The notes beneath the pieces were generated by a model. That model saw only the letters and a program-made list of their open reading frames with translations. It was not told the origin of the DNA and searched no databases. DNA of 64,000 bases from Marinomonas transparens (GTDB lineage Bacteria > Pseudomonadota > Gammaproteobacteria > Pseudomonadales > Marinomonadaceae): NCBI RefSeq assembly GCF_016463975.1, contig NZ_JAEMNX010000026.1:1-64000 (forward strand), in the 5' to 3' direction. Below are positions 9,002 to 17,182 of the stretch, piece after piece. Numbering within the stretch: position 1 is the stretch's first letter; every line of letters begins with the position of its first letter. The position numbers were made by a program, and so were the translations under genes.

Positions 9002-9029
9002 TTGCAATTACAGACTCGATAAATATAAT
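9002..9029 (+). promoter_or_regulatory. Promoter of the tRNA-Tyr/Gly/Thr cluster
   Basis: A -35 box TTGCAA (9002-9007), a 16-base spacer and a perfect TATAAT (9024-9029), followed by the GC-rich discriminator GGCTCCC. The combination is typical of stringently controlled stable-RNA promoters. It lies about 43 bases before the mature tRNA-Tyr. Confidence 0.8.
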
Positions 9030-9072
9030 GGCTCCCACCTTTTGGGGTGTCGCGTTATAGCACTGAGTACGT

Positions 9073-9156
<84 letters not shown>

Positions 9157-9159
9157 ATT

Positions 9160-9234
9160 GCGGGTATGGTATAGTGGCTATTACCTCAGCCTTCCAAGCT
9201 GAAGAGGCGGGTTCGATTCCCGCTACCCGCTCCA
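9160..9234 (+). tRNA. tRNA-Gly (TCC)
   Basis: 75 bases with encoded CCA; anticodon TCC at 9193-9195. Acceptor GCGGGTA pairs with TACCCGC, and the T-loop TTCGATT is intact. It is the second gene of the tyr-gly-thr transcript, like E. coli glyT. Confidence 0.97.
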
Positions 9235-9236
9235 AT

Positions 9237-9312
9237 GCTCATGTAGCTCAGTTGGTAGAGCACACCCTTGGTAAGGGTGAGGTCGGCAGTTCAAATCTGC
9301 TCATGAGCTCCA
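9237..9312 (+). tRNA. tRNA-Thr (GGT)
   Basis: 76 bases with encoded CCA; anticodon GGT at 9270-9272. Acceptor GCTCATG pairs with CATGAGC. It is equivalent to thrT, which in E. coli and Pseudomonas is followed directly by tufB; here tufB is absent. Confidence 0.97.
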
Positions 9313-9332
9313 GTATTATCAATGCAAAAGAT

Positions 9333-9354
9333 GGGTGGTTTTTCCGCCTTTTTT
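9333..9354 (+). terminator. Probable terminator after the tRNA-Thr gene
   Basis: GGTGG (9334-9338) pairs with CCGCC (9344-9348) around a TTTTT loop, followed by TTTTTT. The stem is short but the T run is good. It separates the three-tRNA transcript from the tRNA-Trp/secE promoter. Confidence 0.6.
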
Positions 9355-9380
9355 ATTGTCTGTTTTTTGGGCAAATACCC

Positions 9381-9409
9381 TTGCTAAATTTAGCTGTTTT
9401 GGGTATTAT
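9381..9409 (+). promoter_or_regulatory. Promoter of tRNA-Trp-secE-nusG
   Basis: TTGCTA (9381-9386), a 17-base spacer and TATTAT (9404-9409). The predicted start is about ten bases before the mature tRNA-Trp. The transcript should continue into secE and nusG, since no terminator intervenes. Confidence 0.75.
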
Positions 9410-9428
9410 CCTCCGCCCATACGACTGT

Positions 9429-9504
9429 AGGCCAGTAGTTCAATTGGTAGAGCACCGGTTTCCAAAACCGGCTGTTGGGGGTTCGAGTCCCTCCTGGCCT
9501 GCCA
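9429..9504 (+). tRNA. tRNA-Trp (CCA)
   Basis: 76 bases with encoded 3' CCA; anticodon CCA at 9462-9464 in the loop TTCCAAA. Acceptor AGGCCAG pairs with CTGGCCT. It lies 40 bases before secE, an arrangement also known in Pseudomonas. Confidence 0.97.
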
Positions 9505-9544
9505 AATTTCGTATCCTATTTTTTAGTTAGGGATCACCTAAAGT

Positions 9545-9913
9545 ATGAGTTCGAATGCTGAAGCTCAAGCGTCTCGTGGAGATGTTTTTAAGTGGGCGAT
9601 TGTTATTCTGTTGGTTGCGGTAGGCGTAATTGGCAATAACTTTTATTCTGCTGAGTCACTATTGTATCGCTTAATAGCAATCTTGGTGTTAGCTGGTGTT
9701 GCTTGTTTTGTTGCGTTACAGACTGCGAAGGGTAGAGCGTTCTTTACATTAGCTAAAGAAGCGAAAACTGAAATTCGTAGGGTTGTATGGCCAACAAGGC
9801 AGGAAACGATCCAGACAACTTTGATTGTTTTGGCGGTTGTTGTTTTTATGTCTCTTGTGCTGTGGGGAGTGGATTCGTTTCTTGGTTGGATCGTTTCCTC
9901 GGTAATAAGTTAG
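9545..9913 (+). CDS. secE: SecE, preprotein translocase subunit
   Basis: A 122-residue SecE of the long three-helix type: two N-terminal membrane segments (about 15-35 and 42-62), the conserved amphipathic cytoplasmic helix with EIRRVVWPTRQET, and the essential third membrane helix (about 92-115). It clamps SecY in the SecYEG channel. It sits four to ten bases upstream of nusG, the classical pair. Confidence 0.96.
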   Translation: MSSNAEAQASRGDVFKWAIVILLVAVGVIGNNFYSAESLLYRLIAILVLAGVACFVALQTAKGRAFFTLAKEAKTEIRRVVWPTRQETIQTTLIVLAVVVFMSLVLWGVDSFLGWIVSSVIS

Positions 9914-9922
9914 GAGTTGTTC

Positions 9923-10456
9923 GTGACCAAACGATGGTATGTAGTACAGGCGTACTCAGGGTACGAAAAGCACGTAATGCGCTCGCTTCTTGAGCGAGTG
10001 CAGGTTATGGGGCAAGAAGAGAATTTTGGTGAGATCTTGGTTCCGACAGAAGAAGTTGTCGAAATTCGAGATGGTAAAAAGCGCAGGAGTGAGAGAAAGT
10101 TCTATCCAGGTTATGTTTTGGTTCAGATGGATATGAATGACGCCTCTTGGCATTTGGTTAAAGGTACGTCTCGCGTATTGGGCTTTATTGGTGGTACGGC
10201 AGATAAGCCGTCGCCGATTACTAGTCGTGAAGCGGATGCTATTTTGCAGCGTGTTAATGACGGTGTTGATAAACCTCGTCCTAAGACTCTGTTTGAAGTG
10301 GGTGAGGTGGTTCGTGTTAATGAAGGGCCGTTTGCTGACTTTAATGGTGTTGTAGAAGAAGTTGATTATGATAAAAGCCGAATCAAGGTGGCGGTGCTTA
10401 TATTTGGGCGCTCGACACCGGTTGATTTGGATTTTGGTCAGGTTGAAAAAGCCTGA
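9923..10456 (+). CDS. nusG: NusG, transcription elongation/antitermination factor
   Basis: A 177-residue NusG with an NGN domain (about 1-115, starting [14 protein letters not shown]) that binds RNA polymerase and a KOW domain (about 122-177, with EGPFADFNG) that contacts Rho or ribosomal protein S10. I chose GTG at 9923, six bases after the TAGGAG ribosome binding site (9911-9916). The in-frame TTG at 9917 directly abuts that site and is unlikely to be used. Confidence 0.96.
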   Translation: MTKRWYVVQAYSGYEKHVMRSLLERVQVMGQEENFGEILVPTEEVVEIRDGKKRRSERKFYPGYVLVQMDMNDASWHLVKGTSRVLGFIGGTADKPSPITSREADAILQRVNDGVDKPRPKTLFEVGEVVRVNEGPFADFNGVVEEVDYDKSRIKVAVLIFGRSTPVDLDFGQVEKA

Positions 10457-10467
10457 TTTTGTTGAAC

Positions 10468-10490
10468 GGGTAGCCTTCGGGCGGTGACCC
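10468..10490 (+). promoter_or_regulatory. Hairpin upstream of rplK, candidate L1 operator
   Basis: GGGT (10468-10471) pairs with ACCC (10487-10490), and inside it GCC-TTCG-GGC (10473-10482) makes a UUCG-capped stem with an asymmetric internal loop. In E. coli, L1 represses the rplK-rplA mRNA by binding a structured site just ahead of rplK. Position and asymmetric internal loop fit, but I have not matched it to an L1 consensus. Confidence 0.45.
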
Positions 10491-10506
10491 ATCTGGAGTT
10501 AAAAAA

Positions 10507-10941
10507 ATGGCTAAGAAAGTCCAAGCTTATATCAAGCTTCAAGTTAAAGCGGGTCAAGCGAACCCAAGTCCACCAGTTGGTCCAGCATTGGGTCAGCACG
10601 GTGTGAATATCATGGAATTCTGTAAAGCGTTTAATGCCAAAACACAGGGTGTTGAGCCAGGTCTTCCTACGCCAGTTATTATCACTGTATACAGTGATCG
10701 TAGCTTCACATTCGAAACCAAATCTACTCCTGCTTCAGTGCTTCTTAAGAAGGCTGCTGGTTTGAAGAGTGGTTCCCCACGTCCAAATACTCAAAAAGTA
10801 GGTACGGTTACTCGTGCTCAACTTGAAGAGATTGTTGCGGCTAAACAGGCGGATTTGACTGCTTCTGATATGGATGCAGCGGTTCGTACTATTGCTGGTA
10901 GTGCACGCGCTATGGGCCTAGATTGTGAGGGTGTGAACTAA
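10507..10941 (+). CDS. rplK: Ribosomal protein L11
   Basis: L11, 144 residues, of the GTPase-associated centre of the 50S subunit. The N-terminal domain has the proline-rich [13 protein letters not shown] segment where thiopeptides act, and the C-terminal domain binds 23S rRNA. L11 is also needed for RelA-dependent stringent response. Its TAA overlaps the rplA ATG by one base, so the two are translationally coupled. Confidence 0.98.
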   Translation: MAKKVQAYIKLQVKAGQANPSPPVGPALGQHGVNIMEFCKAFNAKTQGVEPGLPTPVIITVYSDRSFTFETKSTPASVLLKKAAGLKSGSPRPNTQKVGTVTRAQLEEIVAAKQADLTASDMDAAVRTIAGSARAMGLDCEGVN

Positions 10942-11642
10942 TGGCTAAGCTAACTAAACGCGCTCGTTTGATCGCAGAAAAAGTAGATGTGGCAAAGCAA
11001 TACTCTGTAGAAGAGGCTGTTGCTCTTTTGTCTGAGCTTTCTACTGTTAAGTTTAAAGAGTCTGTTGATGTGTCTGTGAACCTAGGTGTTGATCCGCGTA
11101 AATCTGATCAGGCTGTTCGTGGTTCAACTGTCTTGCCTCATGGTGCAGGTAAAGATGTTCGCGTTGCTGTGTTTGCGCAAGGTGCGAACGCTGAAGCGGC
11201 GAAAGAAGCAGGTGCAGACGTTGTTGGGTTTGAAGATTTAGCTGAGAAAGTTAAAGCTGGCGACCTAGACTTTGATGTGGTTATTGCTTCTCCAGACGCG
11301 ATGCGTATTGTTGGTCAACTTGGTCAGATCTTAGGCCCACGCGGTCTAATGCCTAACCCTAAAGTTGGCACAGTAACGCCTGATGTTGCAACTGCAGTTA
11401 AGAATGCAAAAGCAGGTCAAGCTCGTTACCGTACAGATAAAAACGGTATTATTCATGCGGCTGTTGGTTCTATTGAATTCGCTGCAGAATCTATCAAAGG
11501 CAACTTGGAGGCGCTTTTAGCTGACTTACGTCGTGCTAAACCTGCTTCTTCAAAAGGTGTCTACCTGAAAAAAGTGACCTTGTCTTCTACAATGGGACCT
11601 GGTCTACAAATTGATTTAGGCGCGCTTAGTTCAACTAAGTAA
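10941..11642 (+). CDS. rplA: Ribosomal protein L1
   Basis: L1, 233 residues, with [10 protein letters not shown] at the N-terminus and the conserved [16 protein letters not shown] signature (about 133-148). It forms the mobile L1 stalk that helps release E-site tRNA. In E. coli it also represses its own operon; a candidate site lies ahead of rplK. The long gap downstream carries the L10 leader. Confidence 0.98.
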   Translation: MAKLTKRARLIAEKVDVAKQYSVEEAVALLSELSTVKFKESVDVSVNLGVDPRKSDQAVRGSTVLPHGAGKDVRVAVFAQGANAEAAKEAGADVVGFEDLAEKVKAGDLDFDVVIASPDAMRIVGQLGQILGPRGLMPNPKVGTVTPDVATAVKNAKAGQARYRTDKNGIIHAAVGSIEFAAESIKGNLEALLADLRRAKPASSKGVYLKKVTLSSTMGPGLQIDLGALSSTK

Positions 11643-11669
11643 GCTTCTAAATCATGCGCTTTGGGGTCT

Positions 11670-11860
11670 GCCATCATTTGTTTGGTGTGTAGGCCGTCAA
11701 AGACCGTAGGAACCCTAGGGGTTTAATCTAGTATTGAAAAATGCTTGTCCTGCGCAGATGGTGTGGCCCGATTCAGATTGACTGGATCTAACTCACCAGC
11801 AAGTACTTCGAGAAATCGGAGAGTTGGTAAAAAATAGGGGAATTTTATTCCCTGCTAATC
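11670..11860 (+). ncRNA. L10 leader (rplJ-rplL autoregulatory leader)
   Basis: The 231-base gap between rplA and rplJ contains an L10-leader-like sequence: CCGTAGG with a following CCCTAGGGG hairpin (around 11704-11722), then the conserved block CTGCGCAGATGGTG (about 11749-11762), resembling the E. coli leader bound by the L10-(L7/L12) complex. Binding there represses translation of rplJ and rplL. Boundaries are approximate. An rplJ promoter may also lie in the region; I did not find a clear one. Confidence 0.7.
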
Positions 11861-11873
11861 CAGGAGAAAACCA

Positions 11874-12374
11874 GTGGCATTAGGTCTAGAAGACAAAAAA
11901 GCCATTGTCGCCGAAGTTAGCGGTGCTGCTAAAACTGCGTTGTCTGCAGTAGTTGCTGATTCTCGCGGTGTTACCGTGGGCAGCATGACTGCACTTCGTA
12001 AAGAAGCGCGTGAAGCGGGTGTTTATGTACGAGTAGTACGTAATACATTGGCTCGCCGTGCAGTGGAAGGCACTGACTTCGAATGCTTACAAGAGAGCTT
12101 TGTTGGCCCTACGCTAATTGCTTTTTCTAACGAACATCCCGGTGCGGCTGCTCGTTTGTTAAAGTCTTTTGCGAAGCAAAATGACAAGTTTGAAGTAAAA
12201 GCATTGGCGTTCAACGGTGAGTTGATCCCAGCTGGCGACATTGATCGTTTGGCAACACTGCCTACATACGATGAAGCTATTGCGAAGTTGATGAGTGTCA
12301 TGCAGGGTGCGACAAGCAAACTTGCACGTACGCTTGCAGCGATTCGCGATCATAAAGAGCAAGAAGCGGCGTAG
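11874..12374 (+). CDS. rplJ: Ribosomal protein L10
   Basis: L10, 166 residues, the base of the L7/L12 stalk. The N-terminal RNA-binding domain ends near 130 and the C-terminal helix (about 135-166) carries the L7/L12 dimer sites. The start is GTG at 11874 with an AGGAG ribosome binding site about six bases upstream. Expected to repress its own leader as a complex with L7/L12. Confidence 0.97.
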   Translation: MALGLEDKKAIVAEVSGAAKTALSAVVADSRGVTVGSMTALRKEAREAGVYVRVVRNTLARRAVEGTDFECLQESFVGPTLIAFSNEHPGAAARLLKSFAKQNDKFEVKALAFNGELIPAGDIDRLATLPTYDEAIAKLMSVMQGATSKLARTLAAIRDHKEQEAA

Positions 12375-12412
12375 TTTATTTACTTGCCCCTCTTGATACA
12401 AAATTTTATTTT

Positions 12413-12428
12413 ATCGCCTTCGGGTGAT
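12413..12428 (+). other. UUCG-capped hairpin between rplJ and rplL
   Basis: ATCGCC (12413-12418), loop TTCG, GGTGAT (12423-12428): six base pairs with a stable tetraloop. It ends 27 bases before the rplL start and has no T run, so it is more likely an mRNA stability or translation element than a terminator. Confidence 0.45.
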
Positions 12429-12455
12429 TTGAAAAGAATGCTAGGAATCTGAGTC

Positions 12456-12827
12456 ATGGCTCTATCTAAAGAAGATATCATCAATGCAGTAGCAGAAATG
12501 TCTGTAATGGACGTTGTTGAATTAATTTCAGCAATGGAAGAAAAATTTGGCGTAACTGCGGCTGTTGCTGCGGCAGCTGGCCCAGCGGCTGATGCTGGCG
12601 GTGCTGCTGAAGCTCAAACTGAGTTTGACGTAATGCTTACTGCTGTTGGCGACAAGAAAGTTAACGTAATCAAAGCAGTTCGTGCTGCAACTGGCCTCGG
12701 CTTGAAAGAAGCTAAAGCCGTTGTTGATGGCGCTCCTGCTGCTGTTAAAGAAGGCGTTTCTAAAGAAGACGCTGACGCACTTAAAGCTGCTCTTGAAGAA
12801 GCTGGTGCATCTGTCGAAATCAAGTAA
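12456..12827 (+). CDS. rplL: Ribosomal protein L7/L12
   Basis: L7/L12, 123 residues: N-terminal dimerisation domain (1-35), an Ala/Gly-rich hinge (about 36-52) and the C-terminal factor-binding domain (about 54-123) containing [20 protein letters not shown]. It recruits EF-G, EF-Tu and other GTPases. It is made in several copies per ribosome, so strong translation relative to rplJ and rpoB is expected. Confidence 0.98.
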   Translation: MALSKEDIINAVAEMSVMDVVELISAMEEKFGVTAAVAAAAGPAADAGGAAEAQTEFDVMLTAVGDKKVNVIKAVRAATGLGLKEAKAVVDGAPAAVKEGVSKEDADALKAALEEAGASVEIK

Positions 12828-12866
12828 TGATACTTGTATTTCCAGATTTCGACCAATAGTCGAAAT

Positions 12867-12897
12867 GGCTGGTGACATTATTGTCACCGGCCTTTTT
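12867..12897 (+). terminator. Attenuator hairpin between rplL and rpoB
   Basis: GGTGACA (12871-12877) pairs with TGTCACC (12882-12888) around TTAT, extended by GGC/GCC across a one-base internal loop, then TTTTT. This is an intrinsic terminator, and its place matches the partial terminator that lowers rpoBC expression relative to ribosomal proteins in E. coli. Confidence 0.8.
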
Positions 12898-12937
12898 GGG
12901 TTTCTAAAACTCAAATAAAGTCTCAAAGAATTTTTAA

Positions 12938-12957
12938 ATGGGAGATTATACTCCCAT
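12938..12957 (+). other. Second hairpin ahead of rpoB
   Basis: ATGGGAG (12938-12944) and CTCCCAT (12951-12957) are a perfect 7-bp inverted repeat with an ATTATA loop. A third short hairpin, AAGGCC/GGCCTT (12965-12983), follows. In E. coli this interval holds an RNase III processing site; these stems could serve the same purpose. Confidence 0.5.
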
Positions 12958-13015
12958 ATATGGTAAGGCCTGATTTGGGCCTTTTGCGTCAATGTGCACA
13001 AGCTGGGGAATGCTG

Positions 13016-16000
13016 ATGGCTTACTCATATACTGAGAAAAAACGTATCCGTAAGGATTTCGGTAAACTGCCGCCCGTTTTGGATGTGCCATACTTGCTGG
13101 CAATTCAGCTTGAATCCTACCGTAATTTTCTGCAAGAAGGTAAGACTCTGGCAGAGCGTGGGGAATTGGGGCTGCATGGGGCCTTTAAATCTGTCTTTCC
13201 AATGGTCAGTTTTTCAGGTAGTGCGGCACTAGAATACGTCGATTACCGTTTAGGTAAGCCAGTATTTGATGTTAAAGAGTGTCAGTTGCGTGGTGTAACC
13301 TACGCGGCACCTTTGCGTGTTCGTGTACGACTTATCATTTATGATAAAGAGTCGTCAAACAAAGCCATCAAAGACATCCGCGAGCAAGAAGTCTACATGG
13401 GTGAAATCCCACTCATGACTGAAAACGGTACCTTTGTAATTAACGGAACTGAGCGCGTGATCGTGTCTCAATTACACCGTTCGCCTGGTGTGTTTTTTGA
13501 TCACGACCGTGGTAAAACGCACTCTTCAGGTAAATTACTTCATTCTGCTCGTATTATTCCTTATCGCGGTTCTTGGTTGGATTTCGAGTTTGATCCAAAA
13601 GATTGCGTATTCGTTCGTATTGACCGTCGCCGTAAGCTACCTGCAACAATATTGTTGCGTGCTTTGGGTTACGGAACAGAACAAATTCTAGATACTTTCT
13701 TTGATTCAACGCGTTTCTATTTGAAGCGTGATGGGTTTGAGATGGATCTAGTTGCCAATCGCCTTCGTGGTGAAACCGCATTGTTTGATATTGCTGATGC
13801 GAATGGCGAATTGATTGTTGAAGAAGGTCGTCGTATTACAGCTAAGCACATTCGTGTTATGGAGAAGGCGGGTCTTAAACGCTTATCTGTTCCGCTGGAA
13901 TATATGCTTGGTAAAGTGACGGCGAAAAATCTGGTTCACCCTGCAACGGGTGAGTTGATTGCAGAAGCGAATACAGAACTTTCTGTTGACTTACTAGAGG
14001 CGTTAGTTTCATCTGGTATTGCTGAAGTTGACACGCTTTATACGAATGATTTGGATAATGGTCCTTTCATCTCTGACACGCTACGCATCGACCCTACTAA
14101 CAACCAGTTAGAAGCATTGGTAGAAATCTACCGTATGATGCGTCCTGGTGAGCCGCCAACTAAAGAGTCGGCTGAAGGTTTGTTCCAAGGTTTGTTCTTC
14201 TCTGAAGATCGTTATGATTTATCTAACGTTGGTCGAATGAAATTCAACCGTCGTTTGGGTCGTGATGAAGATACTGGTCCAGGTATTCTGGATAATGATG
14301 ATATCGTTGCTGTTCTTAAGACCTTGCTGGGCATTCGTAATGGTAACGGCATGGTTGATGATATTGACCATCTTGGTAACCGTCGAGTTCGCTCTGTTGG
14401 TGAAATGGCTGAAAACCAATTTCGTGTTGGTTTGGTGCGTGTTGAGCGTGCTGTTAAAGAGCGCCTTTCTATGGCAGAAGCGGATGGCCTAATGCCTCAA
14501 GATTTATTGAATGCTAAGCCTGTGGCTGCGGCAATCAAAGAATTTTTTGGCTCTAGCCAGCTATCTCAGTTTATGGATCAGAACAACCCGCTTTCTGAAG
14601 TGACACACAAACGTCGTGTTTCGGCGTTAGGGCCTGGTGGTTTAACACGTGAACGTGCTGGTTTTGAAGTGCGTGACGTGCATGCTACTCACTATGGTCG
14701 TGTTTGTCCTATCGAAACGCCAGAAGGTCCAAACATCGGTTTGATTAACTCGCTATCAACTTACGCGCGTACTAATAGCTACGGCTTCTTAGAAACGCCT
14801 TATCGTAAAATTGTTGATGGCAAGATGACTGACGATACGGTTTATATTTCGGCGATTGACGAAGCAAAATATGTTATTGCTCAAGCATCAGCAAATGTTG
14901 ATAGTGAAGGGCGTTTGGTTGATGAGTTGGTTCAGGTGCGTCATATGCACGAAACCACTTTGATTCCAAAAGAAAAAGTAAATTTGATGGACGTTTCACC
15001 GCGTCAGGTTGTTTCGGTTGCGGCATCTTTGATTCCGTTCCTAGAGCATGATGATGCTAACCGTGCCTTGATGGGATCAAACATGCAGCGCCAAGCTGTA
15101 CCAACGCTTAAGGCGGATAAGCCTGTTGTTGGTACGGGTATGGAGAAAAATGTCGCGAAAGACTCAGGTGTTTGTATCGTCGCTAATCGCGGTGGTGTGA
15201 TCGAGTCTGTTGATGCAAGCCGTATTGTTGTTCGTGTTAATTCCGAAGAAACAGTGGCTGGTGAAGCGGGTGTAGATATCTACAACCTAACTAAGTATGT
15301 GCGTTCTAACCAAAATACCTGTATCAATCAGCGTACTTTGGTGTTGAAGGGCGAGCAGGTTGCTGTTGGCGATATTATGGCTGATGGCCCTTCTGTTGAT
15401 ATGGGTGATTTGGCGCTTGGTCAAAACATGCGTATTGCCTTTATGCCTTGGAATGGTTTCAACTTCGAAGACTCGATTCTTGTTTCTGAACGAGTGGTAG
15501 AAGAAGACCGTTTCACGTCGATCCATATTCAAGAATTAACTTGTGTGGCTCGTGATACTAAGCTTGGGCCAGAAGAAATTACCTCTGACATCCCGAATGT
15601 GGGTGAAGGTGCGCTTTCTAAGCTTGATCAATCCGGTATCGTTTATATTGGTGCAGAAGTTGAGCCTGGCGATATTCTTGTCGGTAAAGTGACGCCTAAA
15701 GGTGAAACGCAACTGACGCCTGAAGAGAAGCTTTTGCGAGCTATCTTTGGTGAGAAAGCGTCTGACGTGAAAGACACGTCTCAGCGTGTTAAGACAGGTA
15801 CTCGCGGTACAGTTATCGATGTACAGGTTTTCACTCGTGATGGTATCGAAAAAGATGAACGTGCGAAGTTCATTGAGAAGTCGCAGCTTGATCAAGTTCG
15901 TAAAGACTTGAATGAAGAATTCCGTATTGTTGAGAAGGCCACGTTTGAGCGTTTAGCTGAAACCTTGGTTGGTCAGCAAGCGGAAGGTGGTCCAGGGTTG

Positions 16001-17116
16001 GCACGTAATGCGATTATCAATGAAGAATACCTGGCGAACTTAGATCACCCTGAGTGGTTTAAAATTCGTGTTGCCAATGAAGAAGCGACTGAACAGCTTG
16101 AAAAAGCTCAGATTGCTCTGATCGAGCGCCGCAAGGAGCTTGATGCGAAGTTTGAAGATAAGAAACGTAAACTGCAAACTGGCGATGATCTAGCACCTGG
16201 TGTGTTGAAAATTGTTAAGGTTTATGTGGCTATTAAACGTCGTATTCAGCCTGGTGATAAAATGGCCGGTCGTCATGGTAACAAGGGTGTTATCTCTAAG
16301 ATCATGCCTGTTGAAGACATGCCTTACGATGAGAATGGTGACCCTGTTGATATCGTGCTGAACCCTCTAGGTGTTCCGTCACGAATGAACGTAGGTCAGG
16401 TGCTAGAAACTCACTTAGGTGCTGCCTCTAAAGGCTTGGGCCGTAAGATCAATGAGATGCTAGCTGTAGAACGTGAAAAAGCGGAAGCGGTTGCTGAGCT
16501 ACGTAGTTTCTTGGATGAAATCTACAATGGCTATGAAGGCGATTTGCAATGTGCGCGTACTGAAGATCTAGATAGCTTTACAGACGAAGAAATATTGACC
16601 TTGGCTGCCAATCTAAAAGGTGGTGTTCCAATGGCGTCTGGTGCCTTTGATGGTGCAAAAGAGTCTGAGATCAAACGCATGTTGCGCTTAGCGGGAATCA
16701 ACGAAAGCGGTCAGGTTAAGTTGTTCAACGGCCGTACAGGTGATTCTTTTGAGCGTCCTGTCACCGTTGGTTACATGTACATGCTTAAGTTGAACCATTT
16801 GGTTGACGACAAAATGCATGCGCGTTCTACCGGTTCTTATAGTTTGGTTACTCAGCAGCCGTTGGGTGGTAAAGCTCAGTTTGGTGGTCAGCGTTTCGGT
16901 GAGATGGAAGTGTGGGCACTAGAAGCATACGGTGCTGCTTACACTCTACAAGAAATGCTGACAGTGAAGTCCGATGATGTGAATGGCCGTACTAAGATGT
17001 ATAAAAACATCGTTGACGGCGATCATCGCATGGAACCTGGTATGCCTGAGTCCTTCAACGTATTGGTGAAAGAGATTCGCTCTCTTGGTATCGATATCGA
17101 GCTGGAAGCTGAATAA
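13016..17116 (+). CDS. rpoB: RNA polymerase beta subunit
   Basis: RpoB, 1366 residues. The start at 13016 ([17 protein letters not shown]) matches the family N-terminus and has a TGGGGA ribosome binding site; an upstream in-frame ATG at 12992 lacks one. The rifampicin region [20 protein letters not shown] and its following [13 protein letters not shown] are wild type in appearance. The nucleotide-entry and catalytic-side motifs and the C-terminal [20 protein letters not shown] are intact. It forms the core enzyme with RpoA and RpoC, all encoded in this window. Confidence 0.99.
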   Translation: MAYSYTEKKRIRKDFGKLPPVLDVPYLLAIQLESYRNFLQEGKTLAERGELGLHGAFKSVFPMVSFSGSAALEYVDYRLGKPVFDVKECQLRGVTYAAPLRVRVRLIIYDKESSNKAIKDIREQEVYMGEIPLMTENGTFVINGTERVIVSQLHRSPGVFFDHDRGKTHSSGKLLHSARIIPYRGSWLDFEFDPKDCVFVRIDRRRKLPATILLRALGYGTEQILDTFFDSTRFYLKRDGFEMDLVANRLRGETALFDIADANGELIVEEGRRITAKHIRVMEKAGLKRLSVPLEYMLGKVTAKNLVHPATGELIAEANTELSVDLLEALVSSGIAEVDTLYTNDLDNGPFISDTLRIDPTNNQLEALVEIYRMMRPGEPPTKESAEGLFQGLFFSEDRYDLSNVGRMKFNRRLGRDEDTGPGILDNDDIVAVLKTLLGIRNGNGMVDDIDHLGNRRVRSVGEMAENQFRVGLVRVERAVKERLSMAEADGLMPQDLLNAKPVAAAIKEFFGSSQLSQFMDQNNPLSEVTHKRRVSALGPGGLTRERAGFEVRDVHATHYGRVCPIETPEGPNIGLINSLSTYARTNSYGFLETPYRKIVDGKMTDDTVYISAIDEAKYVIAQASANVDSEGRLVDELVQVRHMHETTLIPKEKVNLMDVSPRQVVSVAASLIPFLEHDDANRALMGSNMQRQAVPTLKADKPVVGTGMEKNVAKDSGVCIVANRGGVIESVDASRIVVRVNSEETVAGEAGVDIYNLTKYVRSNQNTCINQRTLVLKGEQVAVGDIMADGPSVDMGDLALGQNMRIAFMPWNGFNFEDSILVSERVVEEDRFTSIHIQELTCVARDTKLGPEEITSDIPNVGEGALSKLDQSGIVYIGAEVEPGDILVGKVTPKGETQLTPEEKLLRAIFGEKASDVKDTSQRVKTGTRGTVIDVQVFTRDGIEKDERAKFIEKSQLDQVRKDLNEEFRIVEKATFERLAETLVGQQAEGGPGLARNAIINEEYLANLDHPEWFKIRVANEEATEQLEKAQIALIERRKELDAKFEDKKRKLQTGDDLAPGVLKIVKVYVAIKRRIQPGDKMAGRHGNKGVISKIMPVEDMPYDENGDPVDIVLNPLGVPSRMNVGQVLETHLGAASKGLGRKINEMLAVEREKAEAVAELRSFLDEIYNGYEGDLQCARTEDLDSFTDEEILTLAANLKGGVPMASGAFDGAKESEIKRMLRLAGINESGQVKLFNGRTGDSFERPVTVGYMYMLKLNHLVDDKMHARSTGSYSLVTQQPLGGKAQFGGQRFGEMEVWALEAYGAAYTLQEMLTVKSDDVNGRTKMYKNIVDGDHRMEPGMPESFNVLVKEIRSLGIDIELEAE

Positions 17117-17137
17117 GCACGAATCACATTTGATCTG

Positions 17138-17158
17138 CTGGGGAGCTAGACTCCCCGG
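17138..17158 (+). other. Hairpin between rpoB and rpoC
   Basis: CTGGGGAG (17138-17145) pairs with CTCCCCGG (17151-17158) around CTAGA, eight pairs including one G-T. No T run follows, so it should not stop transcription; it may protect or partition the mRNA. Confidence 0.5.
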
Positions 17159-17182
17159 CCTTATGAGTGGGGCGAATAATAC

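Noticed and set aside
9174..9530. Plus-strand open frame of 118 codons across the tRNA genes
   Set aside because: It runs through tRNA-Gly, tRNA-Thr and tRNA-Trp and has no ribosome binding site or protein-like composition; it is a chance frame in RNA genes.
12992..13015. Upstream in-frame ATG for rpoB
   Set aside because: It lacks a ribosome binding site and adds residues not found in the family; the ATG at 13016 has TGGGGA at proper spacing.
12528..13103. Minus-strand frame of 191 codons opposite rplL and the start of rpoB
   Set aside because: Codon bias of the highly expressed sense genes suppresses stops on the antisense strand; composition is serine-rich and unlike a real protein.
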